DNA of 64,000 nt from Dolomedes plantarius (GCA_907164885.2 OU015495.1:5677772-5741771); one strand, 5' to 3'; shown: positions 1 through 10,114, counted from the first letter of the stretch. Translations and numbers: made by a program. The notes: generated by a model from the sequence alone, not told the origin.

Positions 1-675
1 TCTTGCCTGGGAAAGAGAGCACAGAGACTGGAGTGTAGAGGACTGGAAACGAGTAGCATGGAGTGATGAGTCTCGATTCCGACTACTTAACGCCGACGGG
101 AGGCTGAGAATATGGCGTCAGGCTCATGAAGCCATGGATCCTGCATGCCTGGCTGGAACTATAGAAGGGCATGGTGGCTCAATCATGGTCTGGGGTGTTT
201 TTTCGTGGCACAGTTTGGGATCTTTGGTGCGTGTACCAACCTCCCTCAATGCAATTCGGTACGTAGAGTTGCTGGGTGATCACCTCCATCCGTTTAAGCT
301 GTTCTGTTATCCTTACGGTAATGGAGTTTTCCAGCAAGACAACTGTACCTCTCACAAGACCTGGTTGGCTACTGGCTGGTTGGATGAGCATTACTCTGAC
401 TTCTCTGTCATGAATTGGCCACCTAGAAGCCCAGACTTAAATCCTATTGAGCATCCTTGGGATGTTTTGGAACAAGGCGTGAAAGGCCATCACACAGCAC
501 CAAAGAACCTTACTGAATTATGGACAGCTTTAGCCAATATTTGGCAAGCCATTCCCGTGGAACGTTTCCAGAAACTTGTTGAATCCATGCCTCGTCGTGT
601 GGCAGCCGTTATGAAGGCCAGAGGAGACCCAACTCCTTACTAGGTAGGTATCCCTAATTCAGTGGCACTTCAGTG
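1..675 (+). mobile_element. Tc1/mariner element, right part, cut by window start
   Basis: This is the right-hand part of a Tc1-like DNA transposon. It contains the C-terminal two thirds of a transposase, then about 30 bp of 3' untranslated sequence ending in CACTTCAGTG followed by TA, which fits a Tc1 inverted-terminal-repeat end plus TA target site. The left part lies outside the window, so the second inverted repeat cannot be checked. The TA at 676 runs directly into a TA microsatellite. Confidence 0.75.
2..643 (+). CDS. Tc1-like transposase, C-terminal part, open to window edge
   Basis: Cut-and-paste transposase that would bind its element's terminal repeats and cleave DNA at TA sites. 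The frame is open from base 2 to the stop at 641-643, so the ATG at 134 is internal and not the start. Visible catalytic landmarks are WSDESRF (first Asp), FQQDN (second Asp) and SPDLNPIEH (third acidic residue, Glu). I count 36 residues between the second Asp and the Glu, rather than the usual 34. The C-terminal ESMPRRVAAV motif is typical of Tc1 proteins. No stop or frameshift is visible in the part present. The N-terminal helix-turn-helix region is outside the window. Family assignment is firm; activity cannot be judged. Confidence 0.85.
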   Translation, partial: LAWEREHRDWSVEDWKRVAWSDESRFRLLNADGRLRIWRQAHEAMDPACLAGTIEGHGGSIMVWGVFSWHSLGSLVRVPTSLNAIRYVELLGDHLHPFKLFCYPYGNGVFQQDNCTSHKTWLATGWLDEHYSDFSVMNWPPRSPDLNPIEHPWDVLEQGVKGHHTAPKNLTELWTALANIWQAIPVERFQKLVESMPRRVAAVMKARGDPTPY

Positions 676-691
676 TATATATGTGTGTATG

Positions 692-750
<59 letters not shown>
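676..750. repeat. (TA)n microsatellite
   Basis: Imperfect TATG and TGTA units grade into a nearly pure TA run of about 55 bp. It lies exactly between two Tc1-type element ends, as expected if TA-targeting transposons landed in it. The antisense open frame through it is a low-complexity artefact. Confidence 0.95.
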
Positions 751-754
<4 letters not shown>

Positions 755-1284
755 TCTGTTACAAAAAAATATATGCAACAGAAGAGATCGAGCTACTATC
801 ACGAAACTTGGCAGTAATGTAGTCTGGTAAGAGATATGCAAATGATTAAAATTTCGACCCCAATGAGATAAGGGTAAGCACGGTATGCGCATATGATCCT
901 AGCACGCGATGCGCAGCTAGGAAAGTTTAAAAGCATGATTGTCTGTGCCATAGGGTTATTCAAACAAATCTGTCGACTTGGATGGACGGTATTGTGACTA
1001 GAGCTGCCTCTGAGACGTAACAGGCGACAGTACGAGCAATTGTCGGACTTTGAGAGGGGGCGTATAATGGGCCTCGGAGAAGCAGGTTAGTTGAACAGGC
1101 ATATCGGTCGTCACCTCGGTCGGACCGATATGGTAGTTGCTCCGTGTTGGCAACAGTGGATCACGGAAGGGATAGTCTTCCGTCGCGGAGGGTCGGGGAG
1201 TCCTAGGAACATAAATACGTGCTAGGATCGCTCAATCATAAGAGCGGACACGTCCGCACCATCAACGTCGCTAGAATCGTCGTT
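751..1284 (+). mobile_element. 5' fragment of a second Tc1-like element
   Basis: The fragment starts at the microsatellite with a TIR-like CACTCTGTTAC, followed by a leader containing GAGATATGCAAATGATT at 831, and then a decayed transposase N-terminus. It breaks off near 1284, and I see no matching right end. The leader resembles that of the Tc1 element at 4236. The left boundary is uncertain by a few bases because TA repeats precede it. Confidence 0.6.
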
Positions 1285-1285
1285 A
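1004..1285 (+). pseudogene. Tc1-like transposase N-terminal relic
   Basis: Translation from 1004 gives the DNA-binding start of a Tc1-like transposase: LPLRRNRRQYEQLSDF, then ERGRIMGL, then a tag stop codon, then LNRHIGRHLGRTDMVV and WQQWITEG. This is the first helix-turn-helix of a Tc1 protein and the start of its linker. The initiator appears to be CTG in place of ATG, and further in-frame stops follow at about 1082 and 1222. The catalytic domain is absent, so this cannot be functional. It belongs to a different subfamily from the transposase at 2-643. Confidence 0.75.
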
Positions 1286-1306
1286 ATGATAAACGTGTTT
1301 ATCATT
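1285..1306. repeat. 22-bp palindrome
   Basis: AATGATAAAC and its exact reverse complement GTTTATCATT are separated by GT. The palindrome sits precisely where the Tc1 transposase homology ends, so it may mark a rearrangement junction. No function is implied. Confidence 0.8.
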
Positions 1307-1552
1307 AAAACATGTCACTCAGCATGCGCAGAAACAGGGAGTTTCTAAAGCCAGATTTAAACATGCCACTGATCAAGCGCAAAAATCAATTTTTAATTGT
1401 AAATTATCGCTAATTAATAGAAACTGCGGTTGAAAAAACCAAATTTGACAAATCTACAGATTACAATGTTTCGTTTAATACCAAAAAGTAATTAAATTGA
1501 TAAAGTAAATTGATGCAGTAGTTTTCTCTCACGGACTACTTAAATATATAGC

Positions 1553-1738
1553 TTGAAAGGACGTCGTTTCGAATCCATACAGGAGATTTCGGAAAATGCG
1601 ATAAGGGAACTGCGTGGCATCAAAGTGTGTTCCAGGAAGCATTCGAAGAATGGAATAATCGTTGAAACTGTGTATCTACCGCCAGCAGAGAGATTTACTT
1701 TGAAGGGGACATTTCTTAAACTTTTGTTAAAAGACTAG
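1553..1738 (+). pseudogene. mariner transposase C-terminal scrap
   Basis: Codons from 1553 read LKGRRFESIQEISENA and IRELRGI, a signature of the C-terminus of mariner (SETMAR-type) transposases. After about 1625 the homology continues in another frame as VFQEAFEEWNNR, then a stop, then REIYFEGDIS. So a frameshift and a nonsense codon have accumulated. There is no catalytic core nearby and no terminal repeat was found. Recognition rests on the KGRRF and YFEGD motifs. The call is moderately secure because the fragment is short. Confidence 0.65.
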
Positions 1739-2112
1739 TAAAGCCTTTATAGCACAGTGTCGTTTCTAACACTCCATGTAAGTGTGTGTCTGTGTGTAAG
1801 TGGGATTTCCCTGCTTGAGTCAAAAGTGGTGATTGCGTTTATCATCACAGAAACTCGACAATACTCTACCATACCATATCATGTCACAGAGAGAAATAGA
1901 TTCAAGTTTAGAGAAAAGCTTAGAGGCAGATTTTAGTGAATGTTGTCGCTTAAGATAAGGGATTAAAAACAAAAGTGTTTGGTTTTAGTGTGCGAGATAT
2001 AATAGGGGGAATTTTTGAAGAAAATTTTTTTTATGCTGGGTGTATTTCTGTGTTTTTGTGTATCCATTCTCAGTTGTGAGCTCGACTTTAGCTGCAAATG
2101 AAAAGTAATTTA

Positions 2113-2528
2113 TTGTATTTTTTCCGTGTTTTTATTAACTCGCTTTATTGATTGTGTGCGTGTTTGGCCAGTACAAATATTGCATTCGATTTTTAACTAA
2201 CTTCCCGACTAGCTAGACATTTGAAACTTTTAGAATTGCTCAGAACACGATGACAATCCATTCTTTTGAAACTTTTAGCCATCTTTAAGCAGATTTGAAT
2301 TCATTTTCAGTTAATTTTGTTTTGTAGAATGGTGCACCCATCTAACAGCCGGGACGGGAACGAAAAGTTAAACGGAAGTTAACTTCCAATTAACTTCATT
2401 TTCTTTCAAGTTGATGGGATAATTCATCAAAACAATTTTAAAAAAAGTATTTATTAATACATAGAATTGTCAAGTTTACATGATTCAACAGAAAATTTAA
2501 AAACATGGTATATAAAAAGTTCTTTTTA
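2113..2528. repeat. Interspersed repeat, family R1, copy A
   Basis: This segment is closely repeated at 38896-39312, and its first half also at 30762-30985. Shared landmarks are CCGACTAGCTAGACATTTG, GCCATCTTTAAGCAG and GGTATATAAAAAGTTC. No coding potential or clear terminal repeats are visible. It could be a non-autonomous element or part of a larger transposon. Its right end merges into a SINE. Confidence 0.8.
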
Positions 2529-2760
2529 TCTTGTAATTATTGTGTAATGCGGAAGCATATTGTCGTGAGACATTCGCCTTTTGTCATTCACCGCGATTTA
2601 CTGGCTACTTTATTAGGGGAGTACCATATAGATGAGCGAGCATTGCTCCCTATGAGGGAAATGACACGGAAACGACCAAGCTTTTACAGGGATTGGAACC
2701 CAAGTCCACTTGCAACGCAGCTCAAAACGTTAACTACTAAACTATGGGGACGGAGAACAA
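2529..2760 (-). mobile_element. tRNA-derived SINE (family S1), copy 1
   Basis: Read on the minus strand, a tRNA-like head at about 2690-2760 has an A-box-like TAGTTTAGTAGTT and a B-box-like GGGTTCCAATCC. A body follows with CTCATAGGGAGCAATG and GCGAATGTCTCACGAC. The same body is found at 16095-16315 and 22018-22203. It should be transcribed by RNA polymerase III and mobilised by a LINE; this copy is diverged. The plus-strand open frame of 118 codons across it is an artefact. Confidence 0.7.
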
Positions 2761-4210
2761 TAATTTGTTTTTCTATGTATTTCATATTTCAATTGGAACT
2801 CCAATTTCTTATCACTATACCTGAACCACAGAATAAGTCAATAGTTAAAATAAAGTGGTAGTTAATTCAGTACAAGCAACTGGAGAAAAAAAAAGTTAAC
2901 TCGATAAAATACACACACTTATGTGTATTGTATAAAGAATTCCCATCTCTACATAAAAAATTTAGTATTTTTGTGAAAATTCATTGCAAAGTTAGGACTC
3001 AAGTTTTTGCATTCAAGTGTATTTTCAAAGGTACATTTTAACGTAAATAACTTAATTCAAGCATACCGCTTGAGGAGGAGTAAATACTGCTAGGAAATAT
3101 TCAATAAAAATTATGATAGCTGTATATATCCATTGTTTGACAGAACAAAAATAAGTTATCGATTCATACTGGAAAAAAAATCAAAAATTGTATATATACA
3201 ATTTTTTTTCTTTCAATAGACACAGCGGGATTCTAGCAACTCTAGAAACTCATTGTTACTATGCTATAAATTTTGTTAATATAATGTAAACATTTGATGA
3301 GATAGTTCAGATACACTAGATTCTCCCTTAAAAACTGGTTCTTTATGCACATGCACAAAATTCCATGACTGAAAAATTATCTTACAGCGATAAATGACTT
3401 TATATTCACTGAAGAGAAATGTTTATTTTAAATGCCCTAAAGGTTATACGAAGTTTCGCGTTTTTCCCCATTTGTTTGGTCAAAAACAAATCAATTTTAT
3501 CTTGTCCTCTGCAGAATGGAAAACACTTTTGTTATTTTTGCTATAAATAGTAGCTTAGAGTCAGGCTTTGAACATTTCAGGATACTTTTAGATTCAATTT
3601 CTTGCCTGAATTCTATAACATTTATTGATTTAAAAAAATCAATTATTGAATTTTGTTCAATGGATGATATGAAAAATAAATAAAATTATAACTTTAATAA
3701 GTTAATATTAAATTATCAATAAGATTTTGAGTAAAGCAATAGAACTTTAATGGGTAATAATTAACAGTAAAAAATATTTTCTTTTCAATTTATATATATA
3801 TTTATGTTATTTGTTTATTTATTTGCTTTTATTGATTGTTATGCATACGTAACATTTGTAAAAATGTTAAGGACTTTCGAATTTCCCTTGACAACAATTC
3901 CTCAGTCAATAGAAGCTAACAAACCATCCCTATAAACGCGCAATCAACGACACTTAGTTATATATTACATTAAAAAGGACGGCTACATTTTTTGAACTGT
4001 TTAATAGCTCATCATCATGCGAGGAGCATCAGATGTGAGTACATTCTAGGTACGTTAAAAATCACGAATCATAGCCAAACACTATTGGGAATGCGGAAAT
4101 ACGTTTAAAATTTCGGATGCAAAAATTCTTCATCATATTAATTCTGTTTTTGTTGAATTATATTTTATCGAAAACTTATTATAATTCCTCCGTTTTAGCA
4201 AATGATACAT
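2761..4210. other. No recognised feature
   Basis: AT-rich sequence with homopolymer tracts and no long open frame, terminal repeat or tRNA-like motif that I can recognise. It includes a short palindrome, TGTATATATACA, near 3188. Confidence 0.6.
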
Positions 4211-4235
4211 ATTTATATATATATATACATATATA
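4211..4235. repeat. (TA)n tract next to Tc1 insertion
   Basis: Short TA-rich run whose last TA (4234-4235) is the apparent target-site duplication of the Tc1 element that follows. Confidence 0.85.
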
Positions 4236-4315
4236 CACTGCTGGCAACTGTAAATGCAACACCCTGAAGGAAACATGCAAATAACATGAAATTTACAACA
4301 TGCATTAGCGGAGGT

Positions 4316-4340
4316 GAGATATGCAAATGATTAGAATTTC
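4316..4340 (+). promoter_or_regulatory. Conserved leader block with octamer motif
   Basis: GAGATATGCAAATGATT continuing into RAATTTC occurs here and at 831-855 in the other Tc1-like element. It differs at one of 25 positions and lies about 80 bp inside the left end in both. It contains ATGCAAAT, the core octamer recognised by POU-domain factors. The shared position between otherwise different elements suggests a promoter or transposase-binding site; that function is an inference. Confidence 0.45.
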
Positions 4341-4467
4341 AGCGCAGACGCACATCACGTGCGCCTGTGGTGCCACTTCAAAGCGCTATTTAAGGCTTGG
4401 AGATTTCGACGATTTCAAGTTCGGCAATTGTGTTTTTCTTGTGGTTTTTTCAAAAAAACGATCAATT

Positions 4468-5508
4468 ATGCCTCGTCGAAAACAGCGATCATCTTTTGAT
4501 CAAGTATCCGAGTTCGACAGAGGAAGGATAGTGGCCTACCGAGATTGTGGATTATCTTTCAGGGAAATCGGTAGTCGTGTTGGACGAAACCAAACAACTG
4601 TAATGCGGATATGTCATCGTTGGATGCAGGAGGGTACGACGGACCGGCGTGTTCGATCGCATCCACCTCAGCACACCACTTCACGTGATGACAGGCAAAT
4701 TGTGCGCATGGTAGTGACGGATCACACAGTCACATCACGAACCATAGCACAGCACATGCAGTCTGTAACGCATCATCCAGTGTCTGCGCGTACCATTCGA
4801 CGCCGTTTACAGCAGAGTGGTCTGTCCGCAAGACGTCCATTGCTTTGTCTACCCTTGACGCAGAACCACAGACGTCTCCGCCGCCAATGGTGCGATGACA
4901 GAAGGATGTGGACCGCAGAATGGAATGAAATAGTCTTTACTGACGAGTCACGCTTCTGTCTGCAACACCACGATGGTCGCATTCGAGTCTGGAGACACCG
5001 TGAAGAGAGGATGCTGAACAGCTGCGTTATGCACCGCCACACTGGTCCTGCATCGGGTATTATGGTATGGGGAGGTATTGGATATCACTCTCGCACACCT
5101 CTAGTACGCATTGCCGGTACTTTAAACAGCCAGCGCTACATCTCCGAGGTGTTGGAGCCAGTTGTACTTCCTTACCTTCAGGGCTTGCCCACAGCCATAT
5201 TTCAACAGGATAATGCGCGACCACACGTGGCACGCATTGTCCAACGGTTCTTCGTCAATCGCCAGATTGAATTGCTTCCCTGGCCGCCTCGCTCCCCGGA
5301 TCTTTCACCGATAGAAAACATGTGGTCCATGGTTGCTCTACGATTGACCCAGATTCCATCCCCAGCTGCCACAGCAGATCAACTTTGGCAACGTGTGGAA
5401 GCTGCTTGGTCTGCTGTACCCCAAGAACTCATCCAAAGTCTCTTTGAATCAATGCCGAGGCGTGTGGCAGCGGTAATCTCCAACATTGGCGGCTACTCTG
5501 GCTACTGA
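4468..5508 (+). CDS. Tc1-like DD34E transposase, intact
   Basis: 346-residue transposase, the usual Tc1 length. I chose the ATG at 4468 (MPRRKQRSSFDQVSEF) because it starts the typical N-terminal helix-turn-helix; the upstream in-frame ATG at 4321 would only translate the leader. The N-terminus holds the paired-like DNA-binding region (SEFDRGRIVAYRDCG, GRNQTTVMRICHRW). The catalytic triad is Asp159 in FTDESRF, Asp248 in FQQDN and Glu283 in SPDLSPIEN, with 34 residues between the last two. ESMPRRVAAV closes the protein. It would act in the nucleus as a cut-and-paste recombinase on its own TIRs. No stops or frameshifts are visible; expression is unknown. Confidence 0.93.
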   Translation: MPRRKQRSSFDQVSEFDRGRIVAYRDCGLSFREIGSRVGRNQTTVMRICHRWMQEGTTDRRVRSHPPQHTTSRDDRQIVRMVVTDHTVTSRTIAQHMQSVTHHPVSARTIRRRLQQSGLSARRPLLCLPLTQNHRRLRRQWCDDRRMWTAEWNEIVFTDESRFCLQHHDGRIRVWRHREERMLNSCVMHRHTGPASGIMVWGGIGYHSRTPLVRIAGTLNSQRYISEVLEPVVLPYLQGLPTAIFQQDNARPHVARIVQRFFVNRQIELLPWPPRSPDLSPIENMWSMVALRLTQIPSPAATADQLWQRVEAAWSAVPQELIQSLFESMPRRVAAVISNIGGYSGY

Positions 5509-5701
5509 TTTTGGCAGGAACCACACTTCACAGAAGTCTATAAATTTAATCATTTGATACTTGGTCAACATGTTATCTACAAAATCAATTTTGTTGTGAT
5601 ATCTCTTGTCTTTCTTGGTGTTGCAATTTGGGCGGCCAGCAGTGTAAATACGTTATATAGTAATACATATAAGCAACAAACCTCCCTTATTTATTTCTTA
5701 C

Positions 5702-6040
5702 TATAACATAAAAATGGGCATTATAAACATGCAACGTGCATCATAAACGGGCATTATAAACATGCATGGGTACGTGAATTACTCCTTTCAGTGCAATAAT
5801 TACGCCTTAACCTTAACTTTTAACCAATTAGCGCTCTGCGGTCACATGACGAGATAAAACTATATAAGTTATGGCATCCAAAAACGATGTACACTTTTAC
5901 ATTTTTCACCTGCCAAGCTACCCCGGGAAAGTGTCATTAACGGCTTTCATAAATAAAAAGGATGTAAACCGAAATCGTCTGTGTCACCGGCTCTCTTCTC
6001 TGGCACGACTACTTCAAAAAGCGTTTTAACTTCACCTTAG
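5702..6040. other. LTR-like block, unproven
   Basis: Holds a TATA-like ACTATATAAG near 5861 and an AATAAA near 5953, then a hairpin and an ACA end. The order promoter, polyadenylation signal, terminal ACA fits a solo LTR, but I could not fix its left boundary or a target duplication. Confidence 0.3.
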
Positions 6041-6096
6041 CATGGGGACCGAACATCTTCTGAAGTCGTTTTCCGGAGATGGTCCCTCATGTTACA
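6041..6096. repeat. Hairpin ending in CATGTTACA (copy 1)
   Basis: GGGGACC pairs with GGTCCC across about 30 bases, followed by CATGTTACA directly before a TA run. The same arrangement recurs at 6656-6708 with different stem bases. Confidence 0.5.
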
Positions 6097-6419
6097 TATA
6101 TATATAATATTAAAAAACTAGTAATTTCTTAATTCAACACTCTTAACATTTAAAACTATTAATTCCTCACTTTACTATTCAAAATTACATACCCCTTTTT
6201 AATCTTATTAAGTATTTAATTTTCCCTTGGGCATTCGTGTTAAATCTCAAAAGATAGGCTAAATTTTAGTAGTGTCGTCCCAGTAAAACTTATGTAGAAA
6301 TCCCATTCTTACAATTTTTGGTCACCCCAGGCAATATCATTAAAGATGGCTGACATTTTAACGAAATTAGACGCGACGCGGCGTCCATAAAAATTAGATC
6401 AGATCAGAGCATCAACAAA

Positions 6420-6705
6420 TAACTTTTTTCCAATCAAAAAGTAAGTCACACCTCTGTGTCACGTGATGGAATGACTTTATAAAACTATCTGATGTCTAAA
6501 TTTAGACGCACTCTGTAATATTTTGCCTGCTACGAAACACCCGGCAGAAGCGCCGGCGATTTAATAAACATGAAGTTCCCGTAAGCTGGTGTCGTCTTCA
6601 TTTCGGCCATGATGTCTTTTTATTTCCACGTCTAACTAAAGTTTTTCCACCGTAGCATGGGAGATTAGACGTCTGAGCAACAATCTGCGGTCTTTCTCCC
6701 ATGTT

Positions 6706-6708
<3 letters not shown>
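6420..6708. other. Second LTR-like block with hairpin (6656-6708)
   Basis: Parallels 5702-6096: TCACGTGATG, then TTTATAAAACTAT, then AATAAA near 6563, then a stem CATGGGAGA paired with TCTCCCATG, then the end ATGTTACA. The two blocks share layout but only scattered sequence, so they may be diverged LTRs of one family. No internal retroelement genes lie between them. Confidence 0.35.

Positions 6709-6738
<30 letters not shown>
6704..6738. repeat. (CA)n(TA)n microsatellite
   Basis: Dinucleotide run ending in the TA target site of the Tc1 element at 6739. Confidence 0.9.
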
Positions 6739-7871
6739 CACTGCTGGCCACCCAAATTGCAACACCAAGAAAGACAAGAGATATCACAACAACATTTATT
6801 TTGTAGATAACATGTTGACCAAGTATCAAATGATTAAATTTATAGACTTCTGTGAAGTGTGGTTCCTGCCAAAATCAGTAGCCAGAGTGGCCGCCAATGT
6901 TGGAGATCACCGCTGCCACACGCCTCGGCATTGATTCAAAGAGACTTTGGATGAGTTCTTGGGGTACAGCAGACCAAGCAGCTTCCACACGTTGCCAAAG
7001 TTGATCTGCTGTGGCAGCTAGGGATGGAATCTGGGTCAATCGTAGAGCAACCATGGACCACATGTTTTCTATCGGCGAAAGATCCGGAGAGCGAGGCGAC
7101 CAGGGAAGCAATTCAATCTGGCGAATGACGAAGAACCGTTGGACAATGCGTGCCACGTGTGGTCGCGCATTATCCTGTTGAAATATGGCTGTGGGCAAGC
7201 CCTGAAGGTAAGGAAGGACAACTGGCTCCAACACGTCGTAGATGTAGCGCTGGCTGTTTAAAGTACCGGCAACGCGTACTAGAGGTGTGCGAGAGTGATA
7301 TCCAATACCGCCCCATACTATAATACCCGGTGCAGGACCAGTGTGGCGGTGCATAACGCAGCTGTTCAGCATCCTCACTTCAAGGTGTCCCCAGACTCGA
7401 ATGCGACCATCGTGGTGTTGCAGACAGAAGCGTGACTCGTCAGTAAAGACAATTTCATTCCATTCTGCCGTCCACATCCTTCTGTCATCGCACCATTGGC
7501 GGCGGAGACGTCTGTGGTTCTGCGTCAAGGGTAGAAGACAAAGCAATGGACGTCTTGCGGACAGACCACTCTGCTGTAAACGGCGTCGAATGGTACGCGC
7601 AGACACTGGATGATGCGTTACAGACTGCATGTGCTGTGCTATGGTTCGTGATGTGACTGAGTGATCCGTCACTACCATGCGCACAATTTGCCTGTCATCA
7701 CGTGAAGTGGTGCGCTGAGGTGGATGCGATCGAACACGCCGGTCCGTCGTACCCTCCTGCATCCAACGATCACATATCCGCATTACAGTTGTTTGGTTTC
7801 GTCCAACACGACTACCGATTTCCGTGAAAAATTTTTCCTTCAGGGTGTTGCATTTACAGTGGCCAGCAGTG
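6739..7871 (-). mobile_element. Tc1-like transposon, internally deleted (family T1, copy 2)
   Basis: Same family as the element at 4236 but on the minus strand. It is bounded by TA, with CACTGCTGGCC at 6739 and GGCCAGCAGTG ending at 7871. At 1133 bp it is 276 bp shorter than copy 1. The missing piece runs from just inside the 5' TIR to the first part of the transposase gene, and GGAAA occurs at both edges in copy 1, which suggests deletion between short direct repeats. It should be non-autonomous. Confidence 0.9.
6875..7822 (-). pseudogene. Tc1-like transposase lacking its N-terminus
   Basis: From EIGSRVGRNQTTVMRI to the stop, this frame matches the intact protein at 4468-5508 with only scattered substitutions and one extra Leu in CLLPLTQ. 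The catalytic landmarks FTDESRF, FQQDN and SPDLSPIEN are all kept. The initiator Met, SEFDRGRIVAYRD and the first half of the helix-turn-helix are gone. The ORF now reads back through the TIR into flanking DNA, so the 336-codon frame starting at 7885 is fortuitous. It may retain catalytic folding but should not bind DNA normally. Call: recent deletion derivative. Confidence 0.88.
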
Positions 7872-7873
7872 TA

Positions 7874-8403
7874 CATGGGGCCCAAGACAATTCCTCTTCC
7901 CCTCCTTCAAGCCAAAATGTTAGAAATCTTTGTTCTAGAATATTAGGCTGTCTCTCCCAAACACAAATACTTTCAATGACCCTCACATTTGTGAATTGTT
8001 CCTACCGACAATTACACCTGATGCTCCTGCGCTTGACGATGATTAAGTAGTTCGAAACATGCAGCCACATTTTTAATTTATCATAGAATTGAAGAAGCTG
8101 AGTACTTGTGAGGTGTCCCCAGGTTCCTTATAAGTCATATCCCCATAAACATTTTAGCCATGCTTTTGATAATGTATTGCATTTTTTAAAAAATACTTAG
8201 ATGTAATATATGTGCGCTGAGAGGGGGAAAGAACGGCACGTTTTCGATTGTACTTTTACAAATCGTTCCTTCCGGCGAATACCGAATTTAAAAAACAGGT
8301 AAAGTACTTAAATTTGTTGTATAGATTTTAGAGTTACGGCAAATATTTGCTACAAACTTCCAAATAATTTGAATTGCTTCTGCATGCATATTACTGGATG
8401 TAA
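7874..8403. other. No recognised feature
   Basis: Moderately complex sequence after the Tc1 element. A TTAAAAAATAC-rich stretch follows. No coding signal could be supported. Confidence 0.5.
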
Positions 8404-9093
8404 TCTATATATATAAAACAGTTCCGTAACTGACTGACTCATTCATTCACTGACTGACATACAAAGCACAGACCAAACCGCTGGACCTAAAGGGCTGAAA
8501 TTTTGCATGGCGATTCTTCTAATAGTGTAGGGGTGCACTAAGAACGATTTTTCAAAAATTCTTCTTAGATTTTTTTAAATTAAATTTTTAAGCTGTTTTT
8601 TAAACTTTTTTTACGTTTGCATTTAAAATAATACATTGACGGTTATAAAATTTATATCACGAGAAAGATCATAAAAATTCCTTCAAAATGAAATTTTTTT
8701 CGAATTTTTTCCTCCATTTCCTGATTTTTGGTGAATTTTTAAAGATTAATTTTTAGAATTTAATTTATTAAATGCTGATCACGTGATTTCTTTTTCTGGT
8801 ACTTTCAATAAATTTATCGTCACGTGCGTAACAACTAAATAGACAAAAAAAATATTTTTTTCTCTTTCTAATGCAGCAGACGATTGGATATTATCCAAAA
8901 AAAATGCATATCCCTTACGATTTTTTTATAAATATATATATATATAGATAGATAGATATTTTACATCAATTGTATACATTGATCATCGCATTTATTATAA
9001 ATATATATATTTATTTTTTGGCATAAATTGCATACGTTGACCGTTGTATTTAATTTGAATGTACTCCGTAGCGAAGCGCGGGTTTTTAGCTAG
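8404..9093 (+). mobile_element. Non-autonomous Helitron, copy 1
   Basis: Starts with TCTATATATATAAAA after an A and ends with TTTTTAGCTAG before a T, the 5'-TC and 3'-CTRR signatures of Helitrons inserted between A and T. GCGAAGCGC just before the end can form the small terminal hairpin. Near the 5' end lie ACTGACTGACTCATTCA and CAAACCGCTGGACC. An almost identical 691-bp copy lies in inverse orientation at 51497-52187, and together they define both ends. No Rep/helicase gene is present, so it depends on an autonomous partner. Confidence 0.88.
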
Positions 9094-10114
9094 TTATGTC
9101 ATAAATTTCGGGAAGTTAGCTGAAGCTTGACGAACTTATCAGTTAAAGCTTACTAAATAAACTTAATTTTACTTGGAGTTGTTGCTGAATCTGTTCCATA
9201 AGGTTTCATTAATTCAATCTTTCAAATATGTAGCATTCAACGCAATAAGACATATTTTATACGTAATATAACATAATTTGTAATGCATTTATTAAAGATT
9301 ACCTTATGCGCTCATTTCCAAGACAAATAAACGGTTGATTGACTAGACACTATTAAATTTAGCAACGAGTATATTTTCCAATTAAGTTATGTTTGAATGC
9401 AAAATATTTTAAATTATTAACGCGTATTAGTGTTTACCAAAACAGAGACGTAGTTTAACATGAGTCTCATCGCGTTTCATCACATCGAATTTAAGATTAA
9501 TGTATTAAAAAATTGCGAATTGGAGAAGTTATGGGAGTTTGTTTAGATAATGTTAAGGCATGCATTGGAAATACACATTTATACCTTCATTAATATGTAA
9601 TAATTCCTTTCAAAATGAAATATTTTCTAGCTATTTTATTCAGATTTATTATTTCTCAATTACGTAACTTCTGTATAATTTCTATTTCCATCTAATTTAT
9701 ATTAACATGAAATTATCTAAGTCGGAAACTGTTTTGTATATAAATAACGACATACAAGCATAAAAGTTGAATATGTAATTATATATATTTTCCTAACGGT
9801 TAGACCCAGAGTCAAGAAAATTTACAAATACTAAATAATATTAGAGATTTAAATATTTACATAACTTTTAAAAGAAAAACCTACTTAAATATATAATTAA
9901 AATGTACTTAAAGTTTCCTTTACATTAAATTCTTTATGTAAACCATGATTCTTATAAGTATATCACATGACATTAAAAGAGAAAATATAAGTATCCTGTT
10001 TATTTATAAATACATGTAAAACTAATCTGCACCAATTACATAAAAAACGTCGCCAAAGAGTGCGAGGAATATGTTACATTAGATTAGTACTTCTAAACTA
10101 TTTTTGAACTATAC
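9094..10114. other. No recognised feature
   Basis: AT-rich DNA with no coding signal or repeat boundary that I recognise. Confidence 0.55.

Larger units (their letters stand above)
4236..5644 (+). mobile_element. Tc1-like transposon, apparently complete (family T1, copy 1)
   Basis: An element of 1409 bp bounded by TA on both sides (4234-4235 and 5645-5646). The ends are inverted: CACTGCTGGC at the left and GCCAGCAGTG at the right, with TGCAACACC and GGTGTTGCA just inside. It holds one uninterrupted transposase gene. Intact gene, matching ends and TA duplications make this the best candidate for a recently active DNA transposon in the window. A shorter relative lies at 6739-7871 in opposite orientation. 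Confidence 0.92.

Noticed and set aside
659..892. ORF with a long Tyr-Ile repeat
   Set aside because: Translation of a TA microsatellite.
2505..2861. 118-codon plus-strand ORF
   Set aside because: It runs antisense through SINE and R1 repeat sequence.
4321..4467. ATG at 4321 as start of the intact Tc1 transposase
   Set aside because: The first 49 codons translate the leader, including the conserved GAGATATGCAAAT block; MPRRK at 4468 is the family-typical start.
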